From an uncultured Pseudomonadota bacterium (GTDB lineage: Bacteria > Pseudomonadota > Gammaproteobacteria > Methylococcales > Methylomonadaceae): a stretch of 6,494 nucleotides of DNA. The notes under the pieces were generated by a model, which did not search any database, was not told where the DNA came from, and saw only the letters and a list, made by a program, of their open reading frames with translations. Location: positions 1 to 6,494 of the forward strand of contig CAIUWU010000021.1 in NCBI GenBank assembly GCA_903902945.1, written 5' to 3'. How positions within the stretch are numbered: position 1 is the stretch's first letter; every line of letters starts with the position of its first letter. The translations under genes and the position numbers were made by a program. Of this stretch, positions 1 through 6,436 are shown piece after piece.

Positions 1-92
1 TCAGTAGCAAGGCGACCAAGTGTCTTTCCTTCTGCATCAATCACGTACCAATCGCGCTTAACTTCTGCGGGCTTTGCACTAAATGTTTTCAT
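1..92 (-). CDS. rplM: 50S ribosomal protein L13, N-terminal fragment (cut by window edge)
   Basis: The minus-strand frame beginning with ATG at 92-90 encodes 30 full residues, starting MKTFSAKPAEVKRDWYVIDA and continuing EGKTLGRLAT, and stays open to the window edge. The W-Y-V-I-D-A and G-K-T-L-G-R-L-A-T blocks are the characteristic start of bacterial ribosomal protein L13, an early-assembling protein of the large subunit. The reading frame is too short to appear as a long ORF, but the match to the family start is unmistakable. It is preceded by a purine-rich AAGAAG (103-98) five bases before the ATG, serving as a modest Shine-Dalgarno site, and by its own promoter. In most proteobacteria rplM is followed by rpsI (S9); that gene would lie beyond the left edge and cannot be seen here. 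Confidence 0.95.
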   Translation of the reverse strand, partial: MKTFSAKPAEVKRDWYVIDAEGKTLGRLAT

Positions 93-170
93 CTTTGCTT
101 CTTGATTTTGTTAAGGCTATTTATAAAGAGGGCGAATTCTACTCAAAGCAATCAATAACTTCAAGTTTAT
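93..170 (-). other. ntrX-rplM intergenic region, no visible intrinsic terminator
   Basis: These 78 bases are the only real intergenic stretch in the window. They contain the rplM promoter and a short leader. I find no GC-rich hairpin followed by a T run on the minus strand after the ntrX stop, so ntrX transcripts may read through into rplM or be ended by Rho. The only dyad is a weak AACTT-G-AAGTT element at about 157-167 that overlaps the -35 box and has a one-base centre, so it is not a terminator. Confidence 0.6.
136..164 (-). promoter_or_regulatory. sigma70-type promoter for rplM
   Basis: On the minus strand a -35 box TTGAAG (164-159) is followed after exactly 17 bases by a -10 box TAGAAT (141-136). 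The bases after the -10 are TCGCCC (135-130), a GC-rich discriminator of the kind found at stringently controlled ribosomal promoters. Transcription would start near 128-130, giving a leader of about 37 nt before the rplM ATG. Four of six bases match the -35 consensus and five of six match the -10 consensus. The start point and the stringent response are inferences; the boxes and spacing are read directly. Confidence 0.75.
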
Positions 171-1532
171 TTAGAGTTTGATTTTGAGCGAATGCAGTTT
201 TCGATACAAATGCGTACGTTCCATGCCGATGGCGGAAGCCAGTTTTGCCACGCTGCCGCCATTCTTTTCAAAGTGATATTCCAGATAAGATTTCTCGAAA
301 TGGTCGCGCGCTTCTTTAAGCGGCAGATTAAAAAACTCAGGGACATTGCTGCCCAGTTTGGGTTGTTCGGCAATCGAGCCCAATGCGGTTTTGACTTCAT
401 CCAGTTCAATATCATCACCGGCGCCGAGGATCATCAGACGTTGCACCAGATTGCGCAGCTCCCGCACATTGCCGGGCCAGGAATAATGCCGCAAATAATT
501 TTGTGCGGCCATCGAGAAGCGTCGGAACGGCAGTTTTTCCTGAACGATGAAATGATCCACATAAAAATTCAGCAGGCTGGGAACGTCTTCGCTGTGCTCG
601 CGCAAGGGTTCGATTTCCAGTTTTACTACATTCAACAAATAGTACAAATCCTGCCGGAAGCGGCCGCTGTTGACTTCTTCATCCAGCGACATACGGGTGG
701 ATGCAACCACCCTGACATCGACCCGCACCGACTGACTGCCGCCGACGCGCAGGAATGAGCTGGAATCCAAGGCGCTCAGCAAACGGGCCTGGGTTTCCGG
801 GTCCATGCCGCCGATTTCACCCAAAAACAAAGTGCCGCGATCAGCCTGTTCCAGTAAGCCGCGATAAATCCGGCCATTTTCTTCGCGGCCAAAAAATTCA
901 ACGGCGGCATTCTCGGGTGAAATGCTGCCGACAGAGACATCAATAAACGGGCCATCGCGGCGCGGGCTGTTGTTATGCAAATAACGGGCAAACATTTCTT
1001 TGCCGACGCCGGCTTCGCCGACAAATAGCACCCTGGCATCGTGCTGAGCCAGGCGTTTGATTTTATCTTTGGTGCGCTCGATAACAGCGCTTTTGCCGAT
1101 CGGATCGACACCGATCATCAGCTGCTGTTTCAGTCCGGCGTTTTCACGCTGCAAAGAGCTGGTTTCCAGTGCGCGTTCGACAATCAGCAATAATTTGGCC
1201 AGCGACAAGGGTTTTTCCAGGAAATCGTAAGCGCCGAGGCGGGTAGCCTCTACCGCAGACTCTACCGAGGCATGTCCCGACATCATGATCACCGGACATA
1301 GCGGGGTGTCTTCCGCGACCCATTCCCGCAGCAGGGTAATGCCATCGCAGTCGGGCATCCAGATGTCGAGCAGGATCAGGTTGGGCTGGCGCTGCTGTTT
1401 GATTTTTCGAGCCTCGCTAGCGTTTTCGGCCATTGCGACTTCGTAGCCTTCATCTTCAAGAATTTCTGAAACTAACTGACGAATGTCCTGTTCGTCATCG
1501 ACAACCAGAATATAGGGGGCTTGTTTATTCAT
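171..1532 (-). CDS. ntrX: NtrX-type response regulator with degenerate AAA+ domain
   Basis: 453 residues, cytoplasmic transcription regulator and likely phosphorylation target of the adjacent NtrY. Receiver domain (about 1-125): acidic pair D12/D13, phospho-acceptor D56 in LLDIWMPD, S85 in MMSGHAS and K107 in LEKP, all intact. AAA+ domain (about 140-370): Walker A GEAGVGKE with K178, the segment EQADRGTLFLGEI, and the WPGNVREL block with R357. C-terminal Fis-type helix-turn-helix at about 424-451, including RTHLYRKLHSLKI. Three features depart from working sigma54 activators. The GAFTGA loop is missing (about 212-230), the Walker B Asp is G238, and the second arginine-finger position after FRQDLYY is L299 instead of Arg, although R293 remains. 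The ATG is supported by an AGGA site 8 bases upstream. Family assignment is strong and shared with other GAFTGA-less NtrX proteins; target genes are unknown. It probably acts as a phosphorylation-controlled DNA-binding protein rather than a sigma54 activator (inference). Confidence 0.9.
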   Translation of the reverse strand: MNKQAPYILVVDDEQDIRQLVSEILEDEGYEVAMAENASEARKIKQQRQPNLILLDIWMPDCDGITLLREWVAEDTPLCPVIMMSGHASVESAVEATRLGAYDFLEKPLSLAKLLLIVERALETSSLQRENAGLKQQLMIGVDPIGKSAVIERTKDKIKRLAQHDARVLFVGEAGVGKEMFARYLHNNSPRRDGPFIDVSVGSISPENAAVEFFGREENGRIYRGLLEQADRGTLFLGEIGGMDPETQARLLSALDSSSFLRVGGSQSVRVDVRVVASTRMSLDEEVNSGRFRQDLYYLLNVVKLEIEPLREHSEDVPSLLNFYVDHFIVQEKLPFRRFSMAAQNYLRHYSWPGNVRELRNLVQRLMILGAGDDIELDEVKTALGSIAEQPKLGSNVPEFFNLPLKEARDHFEKSYLEYHFEKNGGSVAKLASAIGMERTHLYRKLHSLKIKL

Positions 1533-1540
1533 TAACGATT

Positions 1541-1544
1541 TCCT
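1541..1544 (-). promoter_or_regulatory. ntrX ribosome binding site overlapping the ntrY stop
   Basis: AGGA (1544-1541 on the minus strand) starts inside the TAG stop of ntrY (1545-1543) and lies 8 bases before the ntrX ATG. It fixes the ntrX start and suggests that ribosomes ending on ntrY re-initiate on ntrX, coupling synthesis of kinase and regulator. Confidence 0.75.
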
Positions 1545-3687
1545 AGTTCAAAGCCGGGAGTTGGATCACGAAGCCGGCGCCGGCATTATAAGATGTATCA
1601 ACCCAGATCACGCCACCGTGTTCTTCGATAATTTTTTTGACAATCGCCAGGCCCAGGCCGGTGCCTTTACTTTTGCTGGTGACATAAGGCTCGAAAATGG
1701 TTTCGATCTGATCAGCATGCAAGCCGCTGCCATTATCATAAATGCCCAGTTCGACATACTCGGTATTGTTGCGATTGACATGACTGGTCTTGATTTCAAT
1801 CTGGCATTTGCCGGCGCTAGTCGCTTCCAGGGCGTTTTTGATCAAATTGTGCAAGACCTGTCGAATACTGACCGGATCGACCTCAACGACAGTATTACCT
1901 TCTGAAAACTGGCAATGAAACAGCACATTCGAATGCATATAAAGCGCCAGTACTTCCTGAATCAGATCTTGCAAATTAATCCGTTCGACTTGTTTTTTGG
2001 AAGGCCGCGCATATTCAGAAAAGTCATCAACCATGCGTTTCATCGCCTCGACTTGCTGGACGATGGTTTTGGTGCCCCGATGCAAGAATTCAGCCGAAGC
2101 CTCCGGCAACTCTTTGGCCAGTTTGTGCTGCAAGCGTTCTGCTGACAGTTGAATCGGCGTCAGCGGGTTTTTGATCTCATGGGCTAGCCGGCGGGCCACT
2201 TCACCCCAGGCAGCGTTTTTCTGCGCCTGAATCAGATCAGTGACATCGTCAAACACCACGATGGCGCCGATGCGTTCGCCCATTTGCGAAAATAACGGTG
2301 TCCCACGGCAGAGTAATTCCTGACGGCCATTAGGCCCCAGAAAGACAATCCGCTGTTCCCAGATGTCGTCAGCCTGTTCCAGCAGGCGCTGGATTGCCAC
2401 CAGAATTTCCGCCAGTTCATGATGTTTAACCGCCAGATTCAATAAGGTCTGGCCTACGAAATGACTGACCGGGATATGCAAAATCCTGTAAGCGGCCTGA
2501 TTGGCGGTGCGGATATAAAAGTTAGCGTCAAAGCTGATTACGCCGGCAGTCAAATTGGCCAAAATGGTTTCCAGATAAGCCCGCTGGTTTTCAACTTCCA
2601 GACCGGCAATCCGGGTTTCGTCACGGGAGCGGGCAATACGCCGGGTCATTTGGTTGAACGATTCCACCAGAAATCCCAGATCGTCCTGATTGGTCACGGG
2701 TAGCTGTTGTTGATAATCACCTTCGGCAACCGCCTGAGTACCTTTCACCAGATCTTTGACCGGCGCGACAATGTTGCGAATGCTGACAAACGCCACCCAG
2801 ATCGCCGCTAGCAGACTGAGTAACAACACCAGCAGCAGAATCAGCGAAAAACTGGTTTTCAGTGAATCACGCAGGAAGGTCATTTCCTGAAAACGAATAA
2901 AAGCAAATTCAATCGAATCCGACAGATCGGAAATTCGCATCGGCAGCGGATACAGCACCTGTAAAAACAGGTTTTGGGTGTCTGGAATCGGTTCAATGAT
3001 TCGGGCCACCATTTCATCGTTCTCGACTGCTTCGTAAGCAAAATATGCCTTGTTCTGCCGTAGTTGCAGCCAGATTTGTTCATCGGGCAAATGCGGCAGA
3101 ATATCGCTGGGATTACTGCTGCTGGAGGCCAGAATGTGGCCCTGGCTGGAAAACACGGCAATTTCGATAGCTTCTGACTCGGTTGATAAATTACCGAGTT
3201 CCAGTGGAATCGAGGCTTCGGGGAGATTCTGCAATTTGGCCGACATTTGCCGGGTCTGCTTGATATGCCAGTTCATGCGTTGTGCCAGCGATGATTGACT
3301 CAGCTCCAGGGCATCGTCCATTGCCCGGTCGATTTCCACGTTAAACCAGCTGTCAATTCCCTGATGCAGGAATTGCACCGAGAAATAAAACACGATGGCT
3401 GCCGGCGCCAGCGCCAGCAGTACAAATAAGGAAATCATCCGGGTGGTCAGTCGCGAGCCGGCTTCTTTTTTACGCAGCTCCCGCACCAGCGAGTAGGCAT
3501 TGATAATCACCAGTCCCAGCAGAATCACCGAGCCTATGGTGTTGATCACCAGTAACCAGGAATAGATTTCACCTAGCTCCGATGATTCCTGGGTGGCGCT
3601 GCTCATCAGCTGCAAAGACAGCAGCACGAAGCCGAACAGCAGCAGAATTGAGACTCTGAAAGGAATTCTTATTTTTGAATGGGCCAT
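1543..3687 (-). CDS. ntrY: NtrY-type membrane sensor histidine kinase
   Basis: 714 residues from the ATG at 3687. Inner-membrane sensor kinase: three N-terminal hydrophobic segments (about 10-28, 43-65, 84-106), a predicted periplasmic region of about 170 residues (107-278), a fourth membrane segment (about 279-303), HAMP (about 304-357), PAS (about 367-480), then the kinase core. The H-box LAHEIKNPLTPIQLSAERLQ carries phospho-acceptor H503, and HEIKN is the ExxN form linked to both kinase and phosphatase activity. The ATPase part has N-box HNLIKNALEA (N614, N618), G1 DNGSG (651-655), F-box FEPY (665-668) and G2 GTGLGLA (675-681), so it looks fully active. This is the standard NtrY layout. 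NtrY proteins are tied to nitrogen, redox or oxygen responses in different bacteria, but the signal here cannot be read from sequence. The ATG overlaps the DUF4390 gene end by 19 nt; a GTG at 3714 would add nine residues (MVFIQPLVY) and is less likely, since the ATG gives a basic MAHSKIRIPFR lead-in to TM1. Neither start has a strong Shine-Dalgarno site, so coupling is likely. Confidence 0.92.
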   Translation of the reverse strand: MAHSKIRIPFRVSILLLFGFVLLSLQLMSSATQESSELGEIYSWLLVINTIGSVILLGLVIINAYSLVRELRKKEAGSRLTTRMISLFVLLALAPAAIVFYFSVQFLHQGIDSWFNVEIDRAMDDALELSQSSLAQRMNWHIKQTRQMSAKLQNLPEASIPLELGNLSTESEAIEIAVFSSQGHILASSSSNPSDILPHLPDEQIWLQLRQNKAYFAYEAVENDEMVARIIEPIPDTQNLFLQVLYPLPMRISDLSDSIEFAFIRFQEMTFLRDSLKTSFSLILLLVLLLSLLAAIWVAFVSIRNIVAPVKDLVKGTQAVAEGDYQQQLPVTNQDDLGFLVESFNQMTRRIARSRDETRIAGLEVENQRAYLETILANLTAGVISFDANFYIRTANQAAYRILHIPVSHFVGQTLLNLAVKHHELAEILVAIQRLLEQADDIWEQRIVFLGPNGRQELLCRGTPLFSQMGERIGAIVVFDDVTDLIQAQKNAAWGEVARRLAHEIKNPLTPIQLSAERLQHKLAKELPEASAEFLHRGTKTIVQQVEAMKRMVDDFSEYARPSKKQVERINLQDLIQEVLALYMHSNVLFHCQFSEGNTVVEVDPVSIRQVLHNLIKNALEATSAGKCQIEIKTSHVNRNNTEYVELGIYDNGSGLHADQIETIFEPYVTSKSKGTGLGLAIVKKIIEEHGGVIWVDTSYNAGAGFVIQLPALN

Positions 3688-4232
3688 ATAAACCAGGGGC
3701 TGGATAAAAACCACTGCTGATTCAGATAAGCAAACGGCCGCAGCGGTGCCGGTAATGATTCACGGTGAAACTGACTGCGAATTGCCAGTTGATAACGTTG
3801 TTCCGGCGCTATTAATTGCTTGTCAATCAGCTCGTTTTGTTTGGGGATCGACATGAAGTTGAGGGCGGCGTTCAAAGTCAGGAACATTTCCAGATGGTTG
3901 TCGGGGGCTTTGACTTCATATTGTTTTAGCAAGGCGTGATATTGCAGGGTGTAGCGCAGCTTTTGTTTATAAATCACCGGGGTCCACAACAAACCCGGAC
4001 GGCGGATTTCCACTCTGACATTCCAGCTTAGCGGTACACCTTTTTCCAATGCTTCTCTGGCCAAGGGGCTGAGCTGATAGTCAATTTCAGCATCGACTCT
4101 GTAGCCCTGGTCATTATCGACCAGCTTGACATGGCGGACCTTAACGCCGAACTGATTGGCCAGCACCGGGCAGCACCAGCTTATCAGCAACATCCACAGC
4201 AGAACCTTAGCCAGTTTTGCGCAACTTGGCAT
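3669..4232 (-). CDS. exported DUF4390 family protein, function unknown
   Basis: 187 residues from the ATG at 4232. The open frame runs further upstream inside rsmB, but this ATG gives a clean Sec signal peptide: basic n-region (MPSCAKLAK), hydrophobic core VLLWMLLISW, and probable cleavage after VLA (residue 25). The ATG at 4244 (MAFI...) is an alternative. The Cys pair at 20-21 does not make a lipobox, as Trp precedes the first Cys, so a soluble periplasmic protein is expected. The mature part shows the pattern I associate with DUF4390: DYQLSPLAREALEKGVPL (51-68), the RYTLQYHALLKQYEV strand region (93-107), and a C-terminal LPAPLRPFAYL...FLSSPWFIWP segment (160-184). It overlaps rsmB by 26 nt upstream and ntrY by 19 nt downstream, so it is co-translated with the kinase. 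The family has no known function that I can name. A role in signal input to the periplasmic part of NtrY is a guess based on location and gene order. Confidence 0.82.
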   Translation of the reverse strand: MPSCAKLAKVLLWMLLISWCCPVLANQFGVKVRHVKLVDNDQGYRVDAEIDYQLSPLAREALEKGVPLSWNVRVEIRRPGLLWTPVIYKQKLRYTLQYHALLKQYEVKAPDNHLEMFLTLNAALNFMSIPKQNELIDKQLIAPEQRYQLAIRSQFHRESLPAPLRPFAYLNQQWFLSSPWFIWPIQK

Positions 4233-5502
4233 AATAAAAGCCATCCATCTGGTCTTGCCCGCTGATGATTTGCCGGCCATGCGGACGTTGCATGCCCCAG
4301 CTGGCGTCAATGGTAATTTCCTGTGCGTCATTGTGGCGCTGCAGAAAAGCGGCGATTTGCTGTTCATTTTCCTGTTTTAGCACCGAACAGGTGGCATAAA
4401 GCAACATGCCTCCTGTTTCAAGCAAGTGCCAGGCTGCATCGAGAATCTGGCTTTGCAAGCTCTGCAAAGCGCTGATATCACTGGATCGCCTGAGCAGTTT
4501 GATATCCGGGTGGCGGCGAATCACGCCCAGACCGGAGCAGGGGGCGTCGAGCAGAATACGGTTAAACCGCAGCTCCTGACCCCATACAGTCGCCTGGGTG
4601 GCATCGGCAACCCGGGTGTCGGCGCTTAATTGCAGCCGGGTCAGCGTATCCTGTACCCGTTGCAGGCGTCCGGCGTCGATATCCACTGCCAGCAAGCCGG
4701 CCAGCGCTGGTTGCAATTCAAGAATGGCGGCGGTTTTGCCGCCGGGGGCGGCACATAAATCCAGTATCCGATCACCGACTTGGGGTTCCAGCAAGCTTGC
4801 TGCCAGTTGCGCCGCCTGATCCTGTACCGATACCAGGCCGTCTTTGAAACCGGGCAGCTCATCAACTGACACCGGCTGTTGCAAGGTGATGCCAGTGGCA
4901 CTGAACTCGGTATCCTGACAGGCGAGGCCCTGAGCCAGCAATAAATCGGTGTAATGCTCCCGACTGGTCTGTTGCAGATTGACTCTGAGCGTCATCGGCG
5001 GAGGTTGATTGTTGGCCGTTAGTATCGCATCCGCCTGTTGTGGCCACTGTTCACGAAGCTGGGCAGCTAGCCAGTCCGGATGGTTGTAGTGACTTTGATA
5101 ATGCTGTTGGCAGCGTTGTTTCAGATTGTCAGCATCGCGTAAATACTGGCGCAGCACTGCATTTACCAGCGACTTTGCCCAAGGCTTGTGTTGGCTGGCG
5201 GCAACGGTTTCCGAAACGGCGGCATGGGATTTAACCCGCATGTATTGCAACTGATACAGTCCGGCCAGTAATAAAGCCTCAATGTCGGCGTCTTTGGCTT
5301 TCAGCGGTTTACTGACTAATTGTTTCAGTAAAAAATCCAGTTCCTCATAATGGCGAATCACGCCATAGCAAATGGCCTGGATCAGGGCGCGATCTTTAGG
5401 ATTGGCAATCCCAGACAGGTTTTGTTCCAGTGCGGCAGTTAGCGAATGACCGTCACGGATCACACTGACCAGGACTTGTGCGGCGCTACGGCGTAGATTC
5501 AT
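4207..5502 (-). CDS. rsmB: 16S rRNA (cytosine(967)-C(5))-methyltransferase RsmB
   Basis: 431 residues, close to the length of the E. coli enzyme. It transfers a methyl group from S-adenosylmethionine to C5 of C967 in 16S rRNA. An N-terminal NusB-like helical RNA-binding domain covers about 1-135. The Rossmann methyltransferase domain follows: SAM-binding motif I DLCAAPGGKTAAILE (248-262), acidic motif II VDID (273-276), motif IV DAPCSGLGVIRRHPDIK (319-335) with C322, and motif VI YATCSVLKQENE (369-380) with C372. The Cys in the TCS motif is the catalytic nucleophile in this family and the one in PCSG helps product release; both are present. The C-terminal GFYYAKLRK is the usual ending. The ATG overlaps the fmt stop as ATGA, and the 3' end overlaps the DUF4390 gene by 26 nt. 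No strong Shine-Dalgarno site is seen, which fits coupling to fmt translation. Nothing is missing or unusual. Confidence 0.97.
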   Translation of the reverse strand: MNLRRSAAQVLVSVIRDGHSLTAALEQNLSGIANPKDRALIQAICYGVIRHYEELDFLLKQLVSKPLKAKDADIEALLLAGLYQLQYMRVKSHAAVSETVAASQHKPWAKSLVNAVLRQYLRDADNLKQRCQQHYQSHYNHPDWLAAQLREQWPQQADAILTANNQPPPMTLRVNLQQTSREHYTDLLLAQGLACQDTEFSATGITLQQPVSVDELPGFKDGLVSVQDQAAQLAASLLEPQVGDRILDLCAAPGGKTAAILELQPALAGLLAVDIDAGRLQRVQDTLTRLQLSADTRVADATQATVWGQELRFNRILLDAPCSGLGVIRRHPDIKLLRRSSDISALQSLQSQILDAAWHLLETGGMLLYATCSVLKQENEQQIAAFLQRHNDAQEITIDASWGMQRPHGRQIISGQDQMDGFYYAKLRKTG

Positions 5503-6425
5503 ACGCCCAGCCTGATGCCATCACAGGCATGAGCATTGAGAAAATCCTGGCCTTTAATGCGTTTGCCGCCCGGCAGCTGTACTTCAAGCAGTCTCAAGAC
5601 GCCATCGCCGGTACTGACATCGAGCTGATGCTGTTGGCTATTGATGGTGCCGGGAGTCGATGCAGCGTGCTGATCCAGTAACTGTGCTTGCCAGATACGC
5701 AATACATCGCCTTGATAGAGTGTTTGCGCCACCGGCCAGGCATTAAGGCCGCGGATTTTGCGATCCAGTTCAGCAGCGGGTTGCTGCCAGTCGAGCACCG
5801 CTTCGTTTTTTTCCAGTTTATGGGCATAAGTGACCAGCGCTTCATCCTGCGGTTCGGCGCTGACCGGGCCGGCTGCCAGTCGGGACACTACTTCGATCAG
5901 TCCCTGAGCGCCCAGCGCTGCCAGCTGATCATGCAGCTCGCTGGAGGTGGCGTGGGCAGTAATCGGGCATTCAATTTTGTAGAGCATGTCGCCGGCATCC
6001 AGTTTTTTGACCACTTGCATAATGGTGATACCGGTTTTGTCATCGCCGGCCATCACCGCACGATGAATCGGTGCCGCACCACGCCAGCGCGGCAGTAATG
6101 AACCGTGGACATTAATGCAGCCCCGTTTCGGCAGATCTAGTACAGCTTGTGGCAGAATCAGGCCGTAAGCCACTACGACCATCAGGTCGGCATTCAGGGC
6201 TGCCAGTTCTTCCAGCGCTCCCGGCTGTTTAAAGTTTTCCGGTTGATACACCGGAATATCGGCACTCAGCGCCAGAGTCTTGACCGGGCTGGGTGTCAGT
6301 TTGCGGCCACGGCCTGCCGGGCGGTCCGGCTGGGTGTAGACGGCGCAGACCTCATGATCTGAGTCGATCAGCACTTGCAGGGAGGGTACGGCAAAATCGG
6401 GCGTGCCGGCAAAAACAATACGCAT
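5499..6425 (-). CDS. fmt: methionyl-tRNA formyltransferase
   Basis: 308 residues, normal length. It formylates Met on initiator tRNA using 10-formyl-tetrahydrofolate, the step that marks the tRNA for translation initiation. The N-terminal Rossmann domain begins MRIVFAGTPDFAVPSL. The flexible loop that contacts the tRNA acceptor end is at 33-49 (PDRPAGRGRKLTPSPVK). The active-site block CINVHGSLLPRWRGAAPIHR (103-122) contains N105 and H107, and LDAGDM supplies D143; these align with the N-H-D catalytic set of the E. coli enzyme. The C-terminal OB-fold domain for tRNA binding runs from about 208 to the end, with GLNAWPVAQT and the final LPGGKRIKGQDFL block. It starts 9 bases after def and its stop overlaps the rsmB start (ATGA), so the three translation genes look co-transcribed and coupled. 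The ATG is confirmed by an AGGA site 7 bases upstream. Confidence 0.98.
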   Translation of the reverse strand: MRIVFAGTPDFAVPSLQVLIDSDHEVCAVYTQPDRPAGRGRKLTPSPVKTLALSADIPVYQPENFKQPGALEELAALNADLMVVVAYGLILPQAVLDLPKRGCINVHGSLLPRWRGAAPIHRAVMAGDDKTGITIMQVVKKLDAGDMLYKIECPITAHATSSELHDQLAALGAQGLIEVVSRLAAGPVSAEPQDEALVTYAHKLEKNEAVLDWQQPAAELDRKIRGLNAWPVAQTLYQGDVLRIWQAQLLDQHAASTPGTINSQQHQLDVSTGDGVLRLLEVQLPGGKRIKGQDFLNAHACDGIRLGV

Positions 6426-6432
6426 CTTGATG

Positions 6433-6436
6433 TCCT
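6433..6436 (-). promoter_or_regulatory. fmt ribosome binding site overlapping the def stop
   Basis: AGGA (6436-6433 on the minus strand) begins within the TAG stop of def (6437-6435) and sits 7 bases ahead of the fmt ATG. It fixes the fmt start and implies coupled translation of deformylase and formyltransferase, whose activities are paired. Confidence 0.7.

Noticed and set aside
153..171. Imperfect dyad AATAAACTT-G-AAGTTATT near the ntrX end as a terminator
   Set aside because: It is AT-rich with a one-base centre and no following T run on the minus strand. A protein-binding site overlapping the -35 is possible, but five clean base pairs are too few to claim one.
192..758. 188-codon plus-strand open frame opposite ntrX
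   Set aside because: It lies fully antisense to a well-supported gene, the protein has no recognisable motif or domain order, and long antisense frames are expected opposite coding DNA of this composition.
2821..3630. Repeated CAGCAGCAGAATC-like strings
   Set aside because: They encode Leu-rich membrane segments of NtrY with preferred Leu codons, not a DNA repeat.
3688..3714. GTG start for ntrY at 3714
   Set aside because: It adds only nine residues, lacks a better ribosome site, and the ATG at 3687 gives the basic lead-in to TM1. It is not excluded.
4170..4175. Possible lipobox Cys in the DUF4390 signal peptide
   Set aside because: The residues before the first Cys are I-S-W, and Trp at -1 does not fit a lipoprotein signal; the VLA site fits signal peptidase I.
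4233..4367. Upstream extension of the DUF4390 protein to the ATG at 4367
   Set aside because: The added 45 residues are an out-of-frame reading of the RsmB C-terminus and would bury the signal peptide.
5688..6098. 136-codon plus-strand open frame opposite fmt
   Set aside because: It is antisense to the conserved fmt active-site region and its translation resembles no family I know; a codon shadow.
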